Below are positions 23,198 to 31,939 of a stretch of 33,894 nt of DNA, in pieces (within the stretch, counting starts at the first letter, position 1; the number at the start of each line of letters is the position of its first letter). The notes beneath the pieces are model-generated. The model saw only the letters and a program-made list of their open reading frames with translations. It did no database searches and was not told where the DNA came from. A program made the translations under genes and the position numbers. The DNA is from Humidesulfovibrio sp. (GTDB taxonomy: Bacteria > Desulfobacterota > Desulfovibrionia > Desulfovibrionales > Desulfovibrionaceae), in assembly GCA_031292175.1 (NCBI GenBank), contig JARLHQ010000020.1, positions 1 through 33,894 of the forward strand. The letters run 5' to 3'.

Positions 23198-24880
23198 CTA
23201 AGGCAAGGGCGCGGCGGCGAGCGGCATGCGCCAGCCCGAGCCGAAGCTGCGCCACGCCACCTTGATGCCCGGCGCGGCTTGCCGGCGCTTGAACTCGGCC
23301 CCTTTCACCAGGCGGCACACGCGGGCCACGGTGGCCGCGTCGAAGCCCATGGCCTGGATCTCCGCGGCCGTCTTGTCCATCTCCACATGCAGGGCCAGGA
23401 TGGCGTCCAGGATATTGTAAGGCGGCAGGGAGTCCTGGTCCTTCTGGTCGGGCCTGAGTTCGGCCGAGGGAGCCTTGTCGATGATCGCCGGGGGGATGAC
23501 CTCGCCCCGGCCGAGGGCATTGATGTGCCGGGCCAAGGCATAAACCTGGGTCTTGGGCAGGTCGCTGATGACCGCGAACCCGCCGCTCATGTCGCCATAG
23601 ATGGTGCAGTAGCCCACGGCCAGCTCGCTCTTGTTGCCCGTGGTCAAAAGCAGCGCGCCGGTCTTGTTCGAAAGGGCCATGAGCAGGTTGCCCCGGATGC
23701 GCGACTGGACGTTCTCTTCGGTGATATCCGCGCCCTTGCCCGGGGCCAGCTCCGCGAAGCTCTCGGCCAGGGCGGCCTCAAAGCCTTGCATCAGGGGCGC
23801 GATGGGGATGGTGCGCGTCTTGATGCCCAGGTTGCGCGCCAGTTCAAGCGAGTCGTCCACGCTGCCAGCGCTCGACCAGGGCGAGGGCATGAGCACGCCG
23901 AGCACGTTGTCCGGCCCCAGCGCCTCGGCCGCCACGGCCGCCACCACGGCGGAGTCGATGCCGCCGGAAAGGCCCAGCAGCGCCTTCTTGAACCCGCACT
24001 TGGCGAGATAGTCACGCGTGCCCAGCACCAGGGCGCGCCAGGTCTCCGCCGGGGCGGAGAGGTCGTCCTGCGGCAGGGCTTGCGCCTGCGCGCCAAAGAG
24101 CTCCAGCACCAGCACGTCCTCCGCGAAGCCCTCGGCACGGGCCAGCATGGCGCCGTCCGGGCCAAAGAACGCGCTGCGCCCGTCGAACACCAGATCGTCG
24201 TTGCCGCCCACCTGATTGCAATAGGCCAGCGGCAGACCGTGCTTCTTGGCGATGGCCGCGAGCATGTTCTGCCGGAGCGTCTGCTTGCGCAGGCTGAAGG
24301 GCGAGGCCGAAAGATTGAGGAGCGCCTCGGCCCCGCTGGCCACGGCGACCTCCACCGGGTCCACGGGGTACAGCCGGTGCGGCCAGTAGTCCTTGTCGTT
24401 CCAGAGGTCCTCGCAGATGGTCACCGCGAGCCGGCGGCCCAGGTACTCCACCACGCCGCTGCCGGGCTGCGGCTGGCCGGGCTCGAAGTAGCGCGCCTCG
24501 TCGAACACGTCGTAGGTGGGCAGGAGGGCCTTGCGGATGATCGTGCGGATGCGCCCGTCCTCGCACCAGAAGGCGGCGTTGAAAAGCGCCTTGCCCTGGC
24601 CGCTCAGGTTTTGCTCCGGGCAGCCCAGCAGCAGAGCCGGGCCTGTGGGGAATCGTGCGGCCAGCCGCTCGGCCAGGCGTTCGGCCTCGGCCCGGGCCTT
24701 CGCGGCGAACCCCTGGTACAGCAGCATGTCACGCGGGGGGTAGCCGGTGATGGCCAGCTCGGGCGTGATGCAGAGTTCGACTCCCAGCGCGGCCGCGTCG
24801 GCGTAGGCGGCCTCCACGCGCGCGGCGTTGCCGGCAAGGTCGCCCACCACGGGGTTCAGCTGGAGCAGGCCGACGCGCAT
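23198..24880 (-). CDS. nadE: glutamine-dependent NAD+ synthetase
   Basis: This enzyme makes NAD+ from deamido-NAD+ using ATP and ammonia released from glutamine. The 560-residue protein has an N-terminal nitrilase-type amidase domain (about 1-260). Its catalytic residues are the Glu in TPELAITGY, the Lys in RKALLPTYDVF and the Cys in VTICEDLWND. The C-terminal synthetase domain has the ATP-binding GLSGGIDSAVVA. Length is normal for the two-domain form. ATG 24880 follows the glycosyltransferase stop by 16 bp, so it is the last gene of a three-gene minus-strand unit, although its function is general. Confidence 0.95.
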   Translation of the reverse strand: MRVGLLQLNPVVGDLAGNAARVEAAYADAAALGVELCITPELAITGYPPRDMLLYQGFAAKARAEAERLAERLAARFPTGPALLLGCPEQNLSGQGKALFNAAFWCEDGRIRTIIRKALLPTYDVFDEARYFEPGQPQPGSGVVEYLGRRLAVTICEDLWNDKDYWPHRLYPVDPVEVAVASGAEALLNLSASPFSLRKQTLRQNMLAAIAKKHGLPLAYCNQVGGNDDLVFDGRSAFFGPDGAMLARAEGFAEDVLVLELFGAQAQALPQDDLSAPAETWRALVLGTRDYLAKCGFKKALLGLSGGIDSAVVAAVAAEALGPDNVLGVLMPSPWSSAGSVDDSLELARNLGIKTRTIPIAPLMQGFEAALAESFAELAPGKGADITEENVQSRIRGNLLMALSNKTGALLLTTGNKSELAVGYCTIYGDMSGGFAVISDLPKTQVYALARHINALGRGEVIPPAIIDKAPSAELRPDQKDQDSLPPYNILDAILALHVEMDKTAAEIQAMGFDAATVARVCRLVKGAEFKRRQAAPGIKVAWRSFGSGWRMPLAAAPLP

Positions 24881-24896
24881 CAGGGCCTCCGTTTTT

Positions 24897-25907
24897 CTAG
24901 TGGCCGCAGTTGGCGGCGTCCGTGTCCCGGCTGGTGACGATCTCGCGCACCTTGAAGGGCATGGCCCCGGAAACGGCGTCGTAGGTGTTCACCAGCACCT
25001 CAAGGATGAGCCCCGAGCTCATGAAGCCGAGCGAGGAGAGGTAGAGCAGCACCGCGCCCAAAAACGGCGGACGGGTGCCCATGTGCTCGCCATAAAAAAT
25101 CTTGCCATACAAGAGCCAGCACATGACAAAGCTCGCGATGGTGAACAGCCACAGGCTGATGCGGCCGAAGAGGTACACGGGCCGCTGCTTGTAGGAGTTC
25201 TGGAACCACAGGAGCACGATGTCGAAGAGCACGTCCACGCTCCGGCCAATGCCATAGTGGCTCTTGCCGGCGAAACGCGGCGGGGCGCTGGTGGGCACCT
25301 CGCACACCGCGCCGCCCTGGCTGTAGACCAGGGCCGGAATGAGCCGGTGCTGGCCCTCGCGCAGTTTGAGCCCACGCGCCACCTCGCCCCGGATGCAGGA
25401 AAGCCCGCCCATGTCGTGGATGTCGCACTTGCTCGTGGCGCGCATGAGGTAGTTGGCGATGAGGCTCGGCACCCGGCGCAGCACCAGGGATTCCTGCCGC
25501 TTCTGGCGCATGCCCTTCACCAGGTCATAGCCCTCGCGGATCTTCTCAATGAGCCGCGGCACCTCCTCGGGCGGGTGCTGCAGATCGCCGTCCATGATGA
25601 CCACGTAACGGCCGCAAGAGTGCTGGATGCCCGCGTAGATGGCCGTGCATTGCCCCCGGTTGCGCGCCAGGAACACGCCCACCAGGTTCGGATCGGCGGC
25701 AGAGAGTTCGCGGATGATCTCCGGCGTCTTGTCCGTGCTGCCGTCGTTCACCAAAATGATCTCGTGGCTGACGCCCATTCCGTGGAGCGCGGCGCTCATG
25801 CGGCGGTGGAACTCGCGCACGCAGAGCTCCTCGTTGTGCATGGGGGTGACGATGCTCACCTCCACGGGATATTCGCTGGGGATGCTGGATGCTGCGGGTG
25901 CGGGCAT
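24897..25907 (-). CDS. family 2 glycosyltransferase with two C-terminal membrane helices
   Basis: This 336-residue enzyme resembles polyprenyl-phosphate glycosyltransferases (GtrB/ArnC/DPM1 type) that transfer a sugar to a lipid carrier at the inner membrane. The GT-A domain shows VSIVTPMHNEE (about 17-27), ILVNDGSTDKT and the metal-binding DGDLQHPPEE. Two hydrophobic helices lie near 246-270 and 283-310. Substrate sugar is unknown. It sits between a ChbG/YdjC-like deacetylase (27 bp upstream) and nadE, so envelope glycan or lipid-linked sugar modification is likely for the first two genes. Confidence 0.88.
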   Translation of the reverse strand: MPAPAASSIPSEYPVEVSIVTPMHNEELCVREFHRRMSAALHGMGVSHEIILVNDGSTDKTPEIIRELSAADPNLVGVFLARNRGQCTAIYAGIQHSCGRYVVIMDGDLQHPPEEVPRLIEKIREGYDLVKGMRQKRQESLVLRRVPSLIANYLMRATSKCDIHDMGGLSCIRGEVARGLKLREGQHRLIPALVYSQGGAVCEVPTSAPPRFAGKSHYGIGRSVDVLFDIVLLWFQNSYKQRPVYLFGRISLWLFTIASFVMCWLLYGKIFYGEHMGTRPPFLGAVLLYLSSLGFMSSGLILEVLVNTYDAVSGAMPFKVREIVTSRDTDAANCGH

Positions 25908-25934
25908 GATTTCCTTCTGTTGCGTCGAAATTCG

Positions 25935-26843
25935 TTACACCCCGGCCTCGGGCATGAGGCTACGGGTGGCCGGGTCGAGTTGGCCGTAGTGGACAAGCCG
26001 GGCCGAGGCCTGGTCGAACACCTCGTCCCAGCCCGGCGCGGCCAGGGCGTCACGCTCGGCGCGCCACTGTCCGCTGATGCGCATGGGGCCATACTCCGCA
26101 GGCAGGGGGACGTCGCCCGTCCCGGTGTCCGACGGCGCGCCGGGGTGGCAGACCACCTCCAGCACGTCCGGGCGCACCCGCTTCATATACGCGGCGAGCC
26201 GACTGGGCAACAGGTCCGCGCCCTGGTCGGCCACGCCGAACACAGAGTGCGGATTGGCCACGCCCTGCGCGCCCGGCAGCTGGTGCGCGCAGGCGAAGGT
26301 GTTCAAGATGCGCGCGCGCAGAGCGCCCTTGTCCCAGCGCGTCAGGGCCACGCGCTCCACGGGCCGGCGCACCCAGCCAATGCCGAAGCGCCGGGCCACC
26401 CGGCAGGCGGCCTCGAAAAGGCCAGGCCAGACGTGGATGTGCTTCTCGGAATCCAGGTGCGTGGGCGCAACGCCAAGCTCCAGCGCGCGTTCCACTTGGC
26501 GCGTCCATTCACGCTCCACGTCCGAGGAGGTGAAGGCGCGAGCGAGGTAGCGTTTGAAAAGCGACACATAGTCGCCCAGAAACAGGCCGTCGCCGCGCAG
26601 CAGGCCGGGGATCTCGTGCGCCGGGCTCTCGGGCCGGCCGCGCAGGATATTCAGGTGCACACCCACGCCAATGGAGCCCGCGCTCGTGCTCGAAAGCCTT
26701 GCCCCGGCCTTGGCGTCCGGCCCGTTCACCAGAAGCGTGGACGAACTGACGCGCGAGAGCCCGGCCAGGTCCTCGACGGCGCGGCGCACAGCGGGATGCA
26801 GGCCCAGGTCGTCCACGTTCACAATGACAAACATGGCTTTCAC
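25935..26843 (-). CDS. ChbG/HpnK (YdjC-like) carbohydrate deacetylase
   Basis: This 302-residue protein belongs to the YdjC family of metal-dependent deacetylases that remove acetyl groups from N-acetylated sugars or glycolipids. Conserved pieces are NVDDLGLHP with its metal Asp pair, GVGVHLNIL, THLDSEKHIHVWP and VVCHPG. I chose GTG 26843 (VKAMFVIVN) since AGGGG lies five bases upstream; ATG 26834, three codons later, is the alternative. It is the first gene of the unit with the glycosyltransferase, suggesting the two act on one lipid-linked sugar. Confidence 0.82.
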   Translation of the reverse strand: MKAMFVIVNVDDLGLHPAVRRAVEDLAGLSRVSSSTLLVNGPDAKAGARLSSTSAGSIGVGVHLNILRGRPESPAHEIPGLLRGDGLFLGDYVSLFKRYLARAFTSSDVEREWTRQVERALELGVAPTHLDSEKHIHVWPGLFEAACRVARRFGIGWVRRPVERVALTRWDKGALRARILNTFACAHQLPGAQGVANPHSVFGVADQGADLLPSRLAAYMKRVRPDVLEVVCHPGAPSDTGTGDVPLPAEYGPMRISGQWRAERDALAAPGWDEVFDQASARLVHYGQLDPATRSLMPEAGV

Positions 26844-27036
26844 GTTATCCCCTGGCGGCGGGAAGGTAAAGCAAAGCCGGGACCAGACCACGCCGAATTT
26901 CCTTCGGAGCAAGGTGGGCACACGCTTTGCGGCATTTTTCACTAGCCAATTTCAACGGCCTGGGCTAGAATCACTAAAAATTTGCACCACACCGCCAGGC
27001 CGGCGTTGACCGGGCGGAGATTCAAGGAGGAACCGC

Positions 27037-27687
27037 ATGCTCATCGAGAACTGGATGTCCAAGGACGTGATTACCGGCACCCCGGACATGTCCATGATGA
27101 AAGCTTCGAAGATCATGAAGGAAAAGAGCATCGGACGTCTGCCCGTGGTGGACGACAAGGGCGTTCTGCAGGGCCTCGTTTCCGACCGGGACATCAAGGA
27201 GGCTTCGCCCTCCAAGGCCACCACGCTCGACATGCACGAGCTGTACTACCTGCTCTCTGAGATCAAGCTCAAAGACATCATGACCAAGAAGGTCGTGACC
27301 ATCCATACGGGCGAGACCATTGAGCGCGCGGCCCAGCTGATGCTTGAGCACAACATCGGCGGCATGCCGGTGGTGGACGAGAACAACAAGGTCGTGGGCA
27401 TGGTGACCGACTCCGACATCTTCAAGGTGCTGGTGCGCATCACCGGCGTCATGGAGGGCGGGGTGCAGATCGGCGTGCGGCTGCCGAACGAGCCGGGCGG
27501 CATGGTGCCCGTGCTGGACTACCTGAAGGACAACGGCGCGCGGCTTATGAGCCTCCTGACATCCTGCGAGCCCGCGGAAGTTGGCATGCGCGACGTGTTC
27601 ATCCGCATCCGCGACATGGACAAGACCGCCCTGAACAAGCTGAAGGACGGCATGTCCAAGCAGTTCGACATGATCTACTGGGTCTAG
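27037..27687 (+). CDS. CBS-CBS-ACT domain protein
   Basis: This 216-residue soluble protein has a tandem CBS pair and an ACT-like C-terminal domain, similar to AcuB. CBS1 (about 6-60) has VITGTPDMSMMKA and LPVVDDKGVLQGLVSDRDI. CBS2 (about 80-132) has VVTIHTGETIERA and MPVVDENNKVVGMVTDSDI. The rest (about 137-216) is the ACT-like part. Such proteins bind adenine nucleotides or amino acids and regulate partners; the target here is unknown. ATG 27037 is preceded by AAGGAGG. It is a single gene with its own terminator, divergent from the deacetylase gene. Confidence 0.88.
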   Translation: MLIENWMSKDVITGTPDMSMMKASKIMKEKSIGRLPVVDDKGVLQGLVSDRDIKEASPSKATTLDMHELYYLLSEIKLKDIMTKKVVTIHTGETIERAAQLMLEHNIGGMPVVDENNKVVGMVTDSDIFKVLVRITGVMEGGVQIGVRLPNEPGGMVPVLDYLKDNGARLMSLLTSCEPAEVGMRDVFIRIRDMDKTALNKLKDGMSKQFDMIYWV

Positions 27688-27728
27688 ACGAGACCAAGGA
27701 TTTCGGGAAACGAGGGGTTTACCCTTGG

Positions 27729-27759
27729 GGCCGGGGGGTTGCAGCCTCCGGCCTTTTTT
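27729..27759 (+). terminator. Rho-independent terminator of the CBS-ACT gene
   Basis: GGCCGGGGG pairs with CCTCCGGCC (nine pairs, one G-U) and is followed by six T. It lies 41 bp after the stop codon. Confidence 0.85.
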
Positions 27760-27862
27760 ATTGTCTCCGCCAAATTGGCGAAATCCGGTGACAGATTCTC
27801 CCGGACGCCAAGGGTATTGCGCGGCTCGTCAGGGAGGGCGCAGCAGGGGGGCTCCCGGTTCC

Positions 27863-29341
27863 CTATTCCGCAGTCAGCCCGTAGCCCTTCAGCTTGCGGT
27901 ACAGTGAGCTTCTGTCCAGGCCCACGGCCTCGGCGAGGCGGGAGACATTGCCGCCGAATTCCTTGAGCTTGGTCTCCAGGAACCGGGCCTCAAAGGCCGC
28001 CCTCGCCTCCTTCAAGTCCAGCGGCCCGGCCGGGAAGCTGTCTGGGATGAGCAGGTCGTCGTCGTCCGCGCTGGCCACCGAGCGGGACGCGTCGGAGGTG
28101 GGCGCCAGCGGCGGGGCACAGGGCGCGACATCCTCGCCGCCACCCGCCTGGGCCGAAACCCGGCACTGGGCCAGAATCTCGCGCGGCAGCTTGTCCGGCG
28201 TCACCTCGCGGCCATTCATGATGATGAGCATGCGCTCCACGAAGTTTTTAAGCTCGCGCACGTTGCCCGGCCAGGGGTAACTCGCGAGCATGGACAGGGC
28301 CTGCGGACCGAAGCGCGCGCGTTTGCAACCGCCCCGGCGCACCAGCTGGTCCACAAAATCCTCGATCAAGAGCGGGATGTCCTCCGTGCGCTCACGCAGG
28401 GGTGGCACGGTGAGCGGAAACACCTTGAGGCGGTAGTACAGGTCCTCGCGAAAATTTCCGGCGCGGATCTCCGCCGACAGATCCTTGTTCGTGGCCGCGA
28501 TGACGCGCACGTCCACCACGATGGTCTTGCGGCCGCCCACGTGCTCGAAGCGCTGCTCCTGCAGGATGCGCAGGATCTTCGCCTGGGTCTTGAGGCTCAT
28601 GTCGCCAATCTCATCCAGGAACAGCGTGCCGTTGTGCGCCAGCTCGAACTTTCCGGCCTGGGCCTTGTCCGCGCCGGTAAAAGCGCCCTTTTCGTGGCCG
28701 AAGAGTTCGCTCTCGATAAGTTCTTCCGGGATGGCGGCGCAGTTGACGGCCACCAGGGGCTGTCCGGCGCGGCGGCTCTGGGCGTGCAGAAGCCGCGCCG
28801 CGATCTCCTTGCCCGTGCCATTCTCCCCGGTGATGAGCACCCAGGCGTCCGTGGGAGCCACCTGCCCGATCTGCTCCTTCAGCTCGCGGATGGCCGGGCT
28901 CTCGCCCGTGAGCTTGACCTCGCGGTCGGCCAGAGACTGGCGCAGGGCCAGGTTCTCCTGTTTGAGCAGCGAGAATTCCAGGGCCTTGTGCGCGGCGAGC
29001 AGCACTTTTTCAAGTGAAAGCGGCTTCTCGATGAAGTCGAACGCTCCACTCTTGAGAGCGCTGACAGCGGTTTCGATGGTGCCGTGGCCGGAGATCATGA
29101 CGACCGGAAGATCCGGGCGGGTCTCCTTGATGCGTGCCAGCACGCCCAGGCCGTCCAGCCCCGGCAGCCAGATGTCCAGAAAGACCAAGTCCACGGCCTC
29201 GCCCGAGTCCAGGCGCTCCAGACCGGCCTCGCCGGTCTCGGCCTCCGCCACGCGGAAGCCCTCGTCCTCCAGGATGCCCCGAAGCGAAAAGCGGATGCCG
29301 GACTCGTCGTCGATCAGCAGGACGCCGCCACACGCCATCAT
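27863..29341 (-). CDS. NtrC/NtrX-type sigma-54 response regulator
   Basis: This 492-residue two-component regulator has a receiver domain (1-120; acidic D11/D12, phosphorylation site D56 in VFLDIWLP, K107). The AAA+ domain (about 145-380) has Walker A GENGTGKE (172-179), a classical GAFTGA and LFLDEIGDM. A long Ala/Asp/Ser linker and a Fis-like helix-turn-helix (NVSRLAEAVGLDRSSLYRKL) complete it. It should activate sigma-54 promoters when phosphorylated. No sensor kinase is adjacent. Its ATG overlaps the stop of the HD-GYP regulator (ATGA), so the two regulators are made together. Among known groups it looks closest to NtrX. Confidence 0.92.
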   Translation of the reverse strand: MMACGGVLLIDDESGIRFSLRGILEDEGFRVAEAETGEAGLERLDSGEAVDLVFLDIWLPGLDGLGVLARIKETRPDLPVVMISGHGTIETAVSALKSGAFDFIEKPLSLEKVLLAAHKALEFSLLKQENLALRQSLADREVKLTGESPAIRELKEQIGQVAPTDAWVLITGENGTGKEIAARLLHAQSRRAGQPLVAVNCAAIPEELIESELFGHEKGAFTGADKAQAGKFELAHNGTLFLDEIGDMSLKTQAKILRILQEQRFEHVGGRKTIVVDVRVIAATNKDLSAEIRAGNFREDLYYRLKVFPLTVPPLRERTEDIPLLIEDFVDQLVRRGGCKRARFGPQALSMLASYPWPGNVRELKNFVERMLIIMNGREVTPDKLPREILAQCRVSAQAGGGEDVAPCAPPLAPTSDASRSVASADDDDLLIPDSFPAGPLDLKEARAAFEARFLETKLKEFGGNVSRLAEAVGLDRSSLYRKLKGYGLTAE

Positions 29342-30780
29342 GCCATATCCTCCGCGAACCCACCTGGGGAATCCGGTGTCCCTGGCTCGGTGTCCTCAAA
29401 TTCAAACGCCCCGTTCTCCATCAGTTTCAGGCAGGCGTCCACGGCCTCGGGATCATACAACCGCCCGCGCCCGGAGCGGATCTCCTTCAGGGCCCGGGGC
29501 ATGCCCAGAGCCACGCGGTAGGGCCGGTGGGAGCTCATGGCCTCCACCACATCGGCCACGGCCATAATGCGCGCCTCACGGCAGATCTCGCCGTCCTTGA
29601 GCCCGGCGGGGTATCCGGAGCCGTCCAGCCGTTCGTGGTGCTCAAGCACGATGCGGGCCACGGGCCAGGGGAAATTCACCTCATGCAATATCTCATAACC
29701 CACTTCCGGGTGGCCTTTCATGATGCCCATCTCCATATGCGAAAGCCTTGCGGGCTTGGATAGTATTTCTGCCGGGACATAGACCTTGCCCACGTCGTGC
29801 AGGGTGCCGGCCATCTCCAGCCCTTCCAGGGCGTCCTCGGAAAGGCCCATGGCCGCGCCGATGGCGCGCGCGAGCTTGGCCACACGCTGTTGGTGCCCCG
29901 CGGTGTAAGGGTCGCGCTTCTCCGCCAAACGTGCCAGGGCGCGCACGGTCTGGCGGAAGGTGGTGCGCAGCTCGGCCATGCTCGCACGCAGATTCTCCTC
30001 GGCCTGCTTGCGCAGGGCTACGTTGCGCACCACGAGCACCCGACCCTGCAGCCCTCCGCGCGCGCCCTCCTTGCCCGGCGCCAGAAGCGGCGAGACGGAC
30101 AAGGCCACAGGCACCTCCCGCCCGTCCAGGGTCACCAGGATCATGTCCTCGCACAGAGGGTGCTCGCCGCGCGGCACGCAGATCTCCTCCAGCCCTTCCA
30201 CGGGTTCCCGGCTGGCCTCGTCAAGGATGCTGAAGAGCCCGGTCCAGGGGAGACCGATGGCGCTTGCGGTTTCGCCCCCCAGCAGCCGGATCGCCGCAGC
30301 ATTCAGATAAGTCACCAGGCCGATCTTGTCCGTGGAGATCACGGCTTCGGCCAGGCTGCCCAGAGTGGTGGCGAGCAGCCGCTCGCTGTCCTTGAGCCTG
30401 TTGTCGGCCTCGAACTTCACCAGGGCCATCTCAATGGCCAGGGAGAGCTCGTGGTCCTCAAAAGGCTTAGATAGATATCCGGACGGCCCGCTCTGCTTGG
30501 CGCGTTCCAGGGTGGTCTGGTCGGTCATGGCCGTCAAGTAGATCACCGGCAGGTGGTGGTACAGGATGAGCTCGCCGGCCGTGTCGATGCCATCCTTCGG
30601 GCCGCTCAGAAGCACGTCCATGAGCACCAGATCCGGATGGCAGCACTCAGCCAAGCGCAAAGCCTCGGCGCCGGTCGCCGCGTGGCCGACCACCTCAAAG
30701 CCCAGCCGCGTCAGCCGGGCCTGGATGTCCAGGGCCACGATGGCTTCGTCTTCGACCACGAGGATCCTGCCCTTGCTCAT
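29338..30780 (-). CDS. response regulator with PAS and HD-GYP domains
   Basis: This 480-residue cytoplasmic protein combines a receiver (1-125; D55 in VLMDVLLSG, K105), a PAS domain (about 135-255) and an HD-GYP phosphodiesterase domain (about 275-450). HD is at 328-329 (GTLHDVGK) and the signature HHERLDGSGYP at 381-391, so the site for c-di-GMP hydrolysis looks intact. ATG 30780 is preceded by GGGAG. It lies 20 bp after the epimerase stop and overlaps the NtrC-type gene by four bases, which links c-di-GMP turnover to sigma-54 transcription. No cognate kinase is in the window. Confidence 0.9.
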   Translation of the reverse strand: MSKGRILVVEDEAIVALDIQARLTRLGFEVVGHAATGAEALRLAECCHPDLVLMDVLLSGPKDGIDTAGELILYHHLPVIYLTAMTDQTTLERAKQSGPSGYLSKPFEDHELSLAIEMALVKFEADNRLKDSERLLATTLGSLAEAVISTDKIGLVTYLNAAAIRLLGGETASAIGLPWTGLFSILDEASREPVEGLEEICVPRGEHPLCEDMILVTLDGREVPVALSVSPLLAPGKEGARGGLQGRVLVVRNVALRKQAEENLRASMAELRTTFRQTVRALARLAEKRDPYTAGHQQRVAKLARAIGAAMGLSEDALEGLEMAGTLHDVGKVYVPAEILSKPARLSHMEMGIMKGHPEVGYEILHEVNFPWPVARIVLEHHERLDGSGYPAGLKDGEICREARIMAVADVVEAMSSHRPYRVALGMPRALKEIRSGRGRLYDPEAVDACLKLMENGAFEFEDTEPGTPDSPGGFAEDMA

Positions 30781-30800
30781 GCGCGTCTCCCGCTCAATAT

Positions 30801-31733
30801 TTACCCTGCCGCCAGCGCGGCTTCAAGTGCCCCGGCCAGGGTGGGATGGCGAAAATGGTACCCTGTGGAAAGAAGCCGGGCTGGACTCGCGTTTACGCCG
30901 GAAAGCAGAATCTCCTGGGCCATCTGGCCCAGAAGCAGCTTGAGGGCGAAGGCGGACGCGGGCAAGAACGCCGGGCGGCGCAGCGCCCGACCCAGGGCGC
31001 GGGCGAACCCGCGCGAGGTGACGGCTTCCGGCGCGGCCAGATTGTAAGGCCCGGAAGCGCCGGGCGTGTCGATGAGGTGCGCGATGGCCCCGACCTCGTC
31101 GTCGAGATGGATGAAGGGCACCATCTGGCGTCCGGAGCCAAGCGGTCCGCCCAGCCCCAGGCGGAAGGCCGGCAGCATCTGGGCCAGCGCCCCGCCCGGC
31201 CCCAGCACCATGCTCGTGCGCAGCACCACGCGGCGCACGCCGAGCGCCTCGGCCCCGGCGGTGGAGGCCTCCCAGGCCGTGGCCACATGGGCCAGAAAGG
31301 TGTCGCCGGGCAGCGCGGATTCGTCCACGGGCTCCGGCCCGCGCGCGCCGTAATAGCCCACGGCCGAGGCCTGCGCGAGCACGGCGGGGCGGACCTCGGC
31401 GCGCGCCAGGGCGTCCATCACCGCCGCCCCGGCCAGAAGGCGGCTCTGCTCGATGCGGCGCTTCAGCTCCGGGGTCCAGCGGCCGCCGGCGATGTTCTCG
31501 CCCGCGAGATTCACGATGGCCGTGTCCGCGGTGATGAACTCGGCCCAGCCCGCGCCGGTCTTGCCGTCAAAGGGCGCGCCGACAATGCGCGCTTCCGGTC
31601 GGCCCATGCCGAGCACCGCCGGAATCTTCTCCGGGCGGCGCGAGGGCACAACGACCTCGTGCCCCCGGCCGACGAAAAGCCGGACCAGGGCCGAACCGAT
31701 GAAACCGGTGCCGCCGAGGATGATGGTGCGCAT
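30801..31733 (-). CDS. TIGR01777-family SDR epimerase
   Basis: This 310-residue protein of the extended short-chain dehydrogenase type (YfcH/SDR39U1) has the NAD(P)-binding LGGTGFIGSALVRLF at the start. NLAGENIAGGRW and ASAVGYYGARG follow (YYG with a Tyr as possible catalytic residue). RTSMVLGPGGAL and VPFIHLDDEVGAI are typical of the family. Its substrate is not known. ATG 31733 is chosen because the glycine-rich motif should begin within a few residues; the ribosome site is weak. It is divergent from lepA and may lead the minus-strand unit with the two regulators. Confidence 0.88.
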   Translation of the reverse strand: MRTIILGGTGFIGSALVRLFVGRGHEVVVPSRRPEKIPAVLGMGRPEARIVGAPFDGKTGAGWAEFITADTAIVNLAGENIAGGRWTPELKRRIEQSRLLAGAAVMDALARAEVRPAVLAQASAVGYYGARGPEPVDESALPGDTFLAHVATAWEASTAGAEALGVRRVVLRTSMVLGPGGALAQMLPAFRLGLGGPLGSGRQMVPFIHLDDEVGAIAHLIDTPGASGPYNLAAPEAVTSRGFARALGRALRRPAFLPASAFALKLLLGQMAQEILLSGVNASPARLLSTGYHFRHPTLAGALEAALAAG

Positions 31734-31939
31734 AGTGAAAGGGATACGCAGAATCCGGCGCGAGGGCAAGCGAAGCCGCGAATTTCATGTGGCCGTGGGG
31801 CTTCCCCCGGCGCGGTGCGGGAGGCCTCTCTGCGCATTAGACAGGCGCAGGCAAATGCCGTACAAGGCCTGTTGCCCGCCAGGACTTTTGACGCCTTGCC
31901 GGGGCGAATAACGCCACCCCCGACACGCGGACGAGGATT

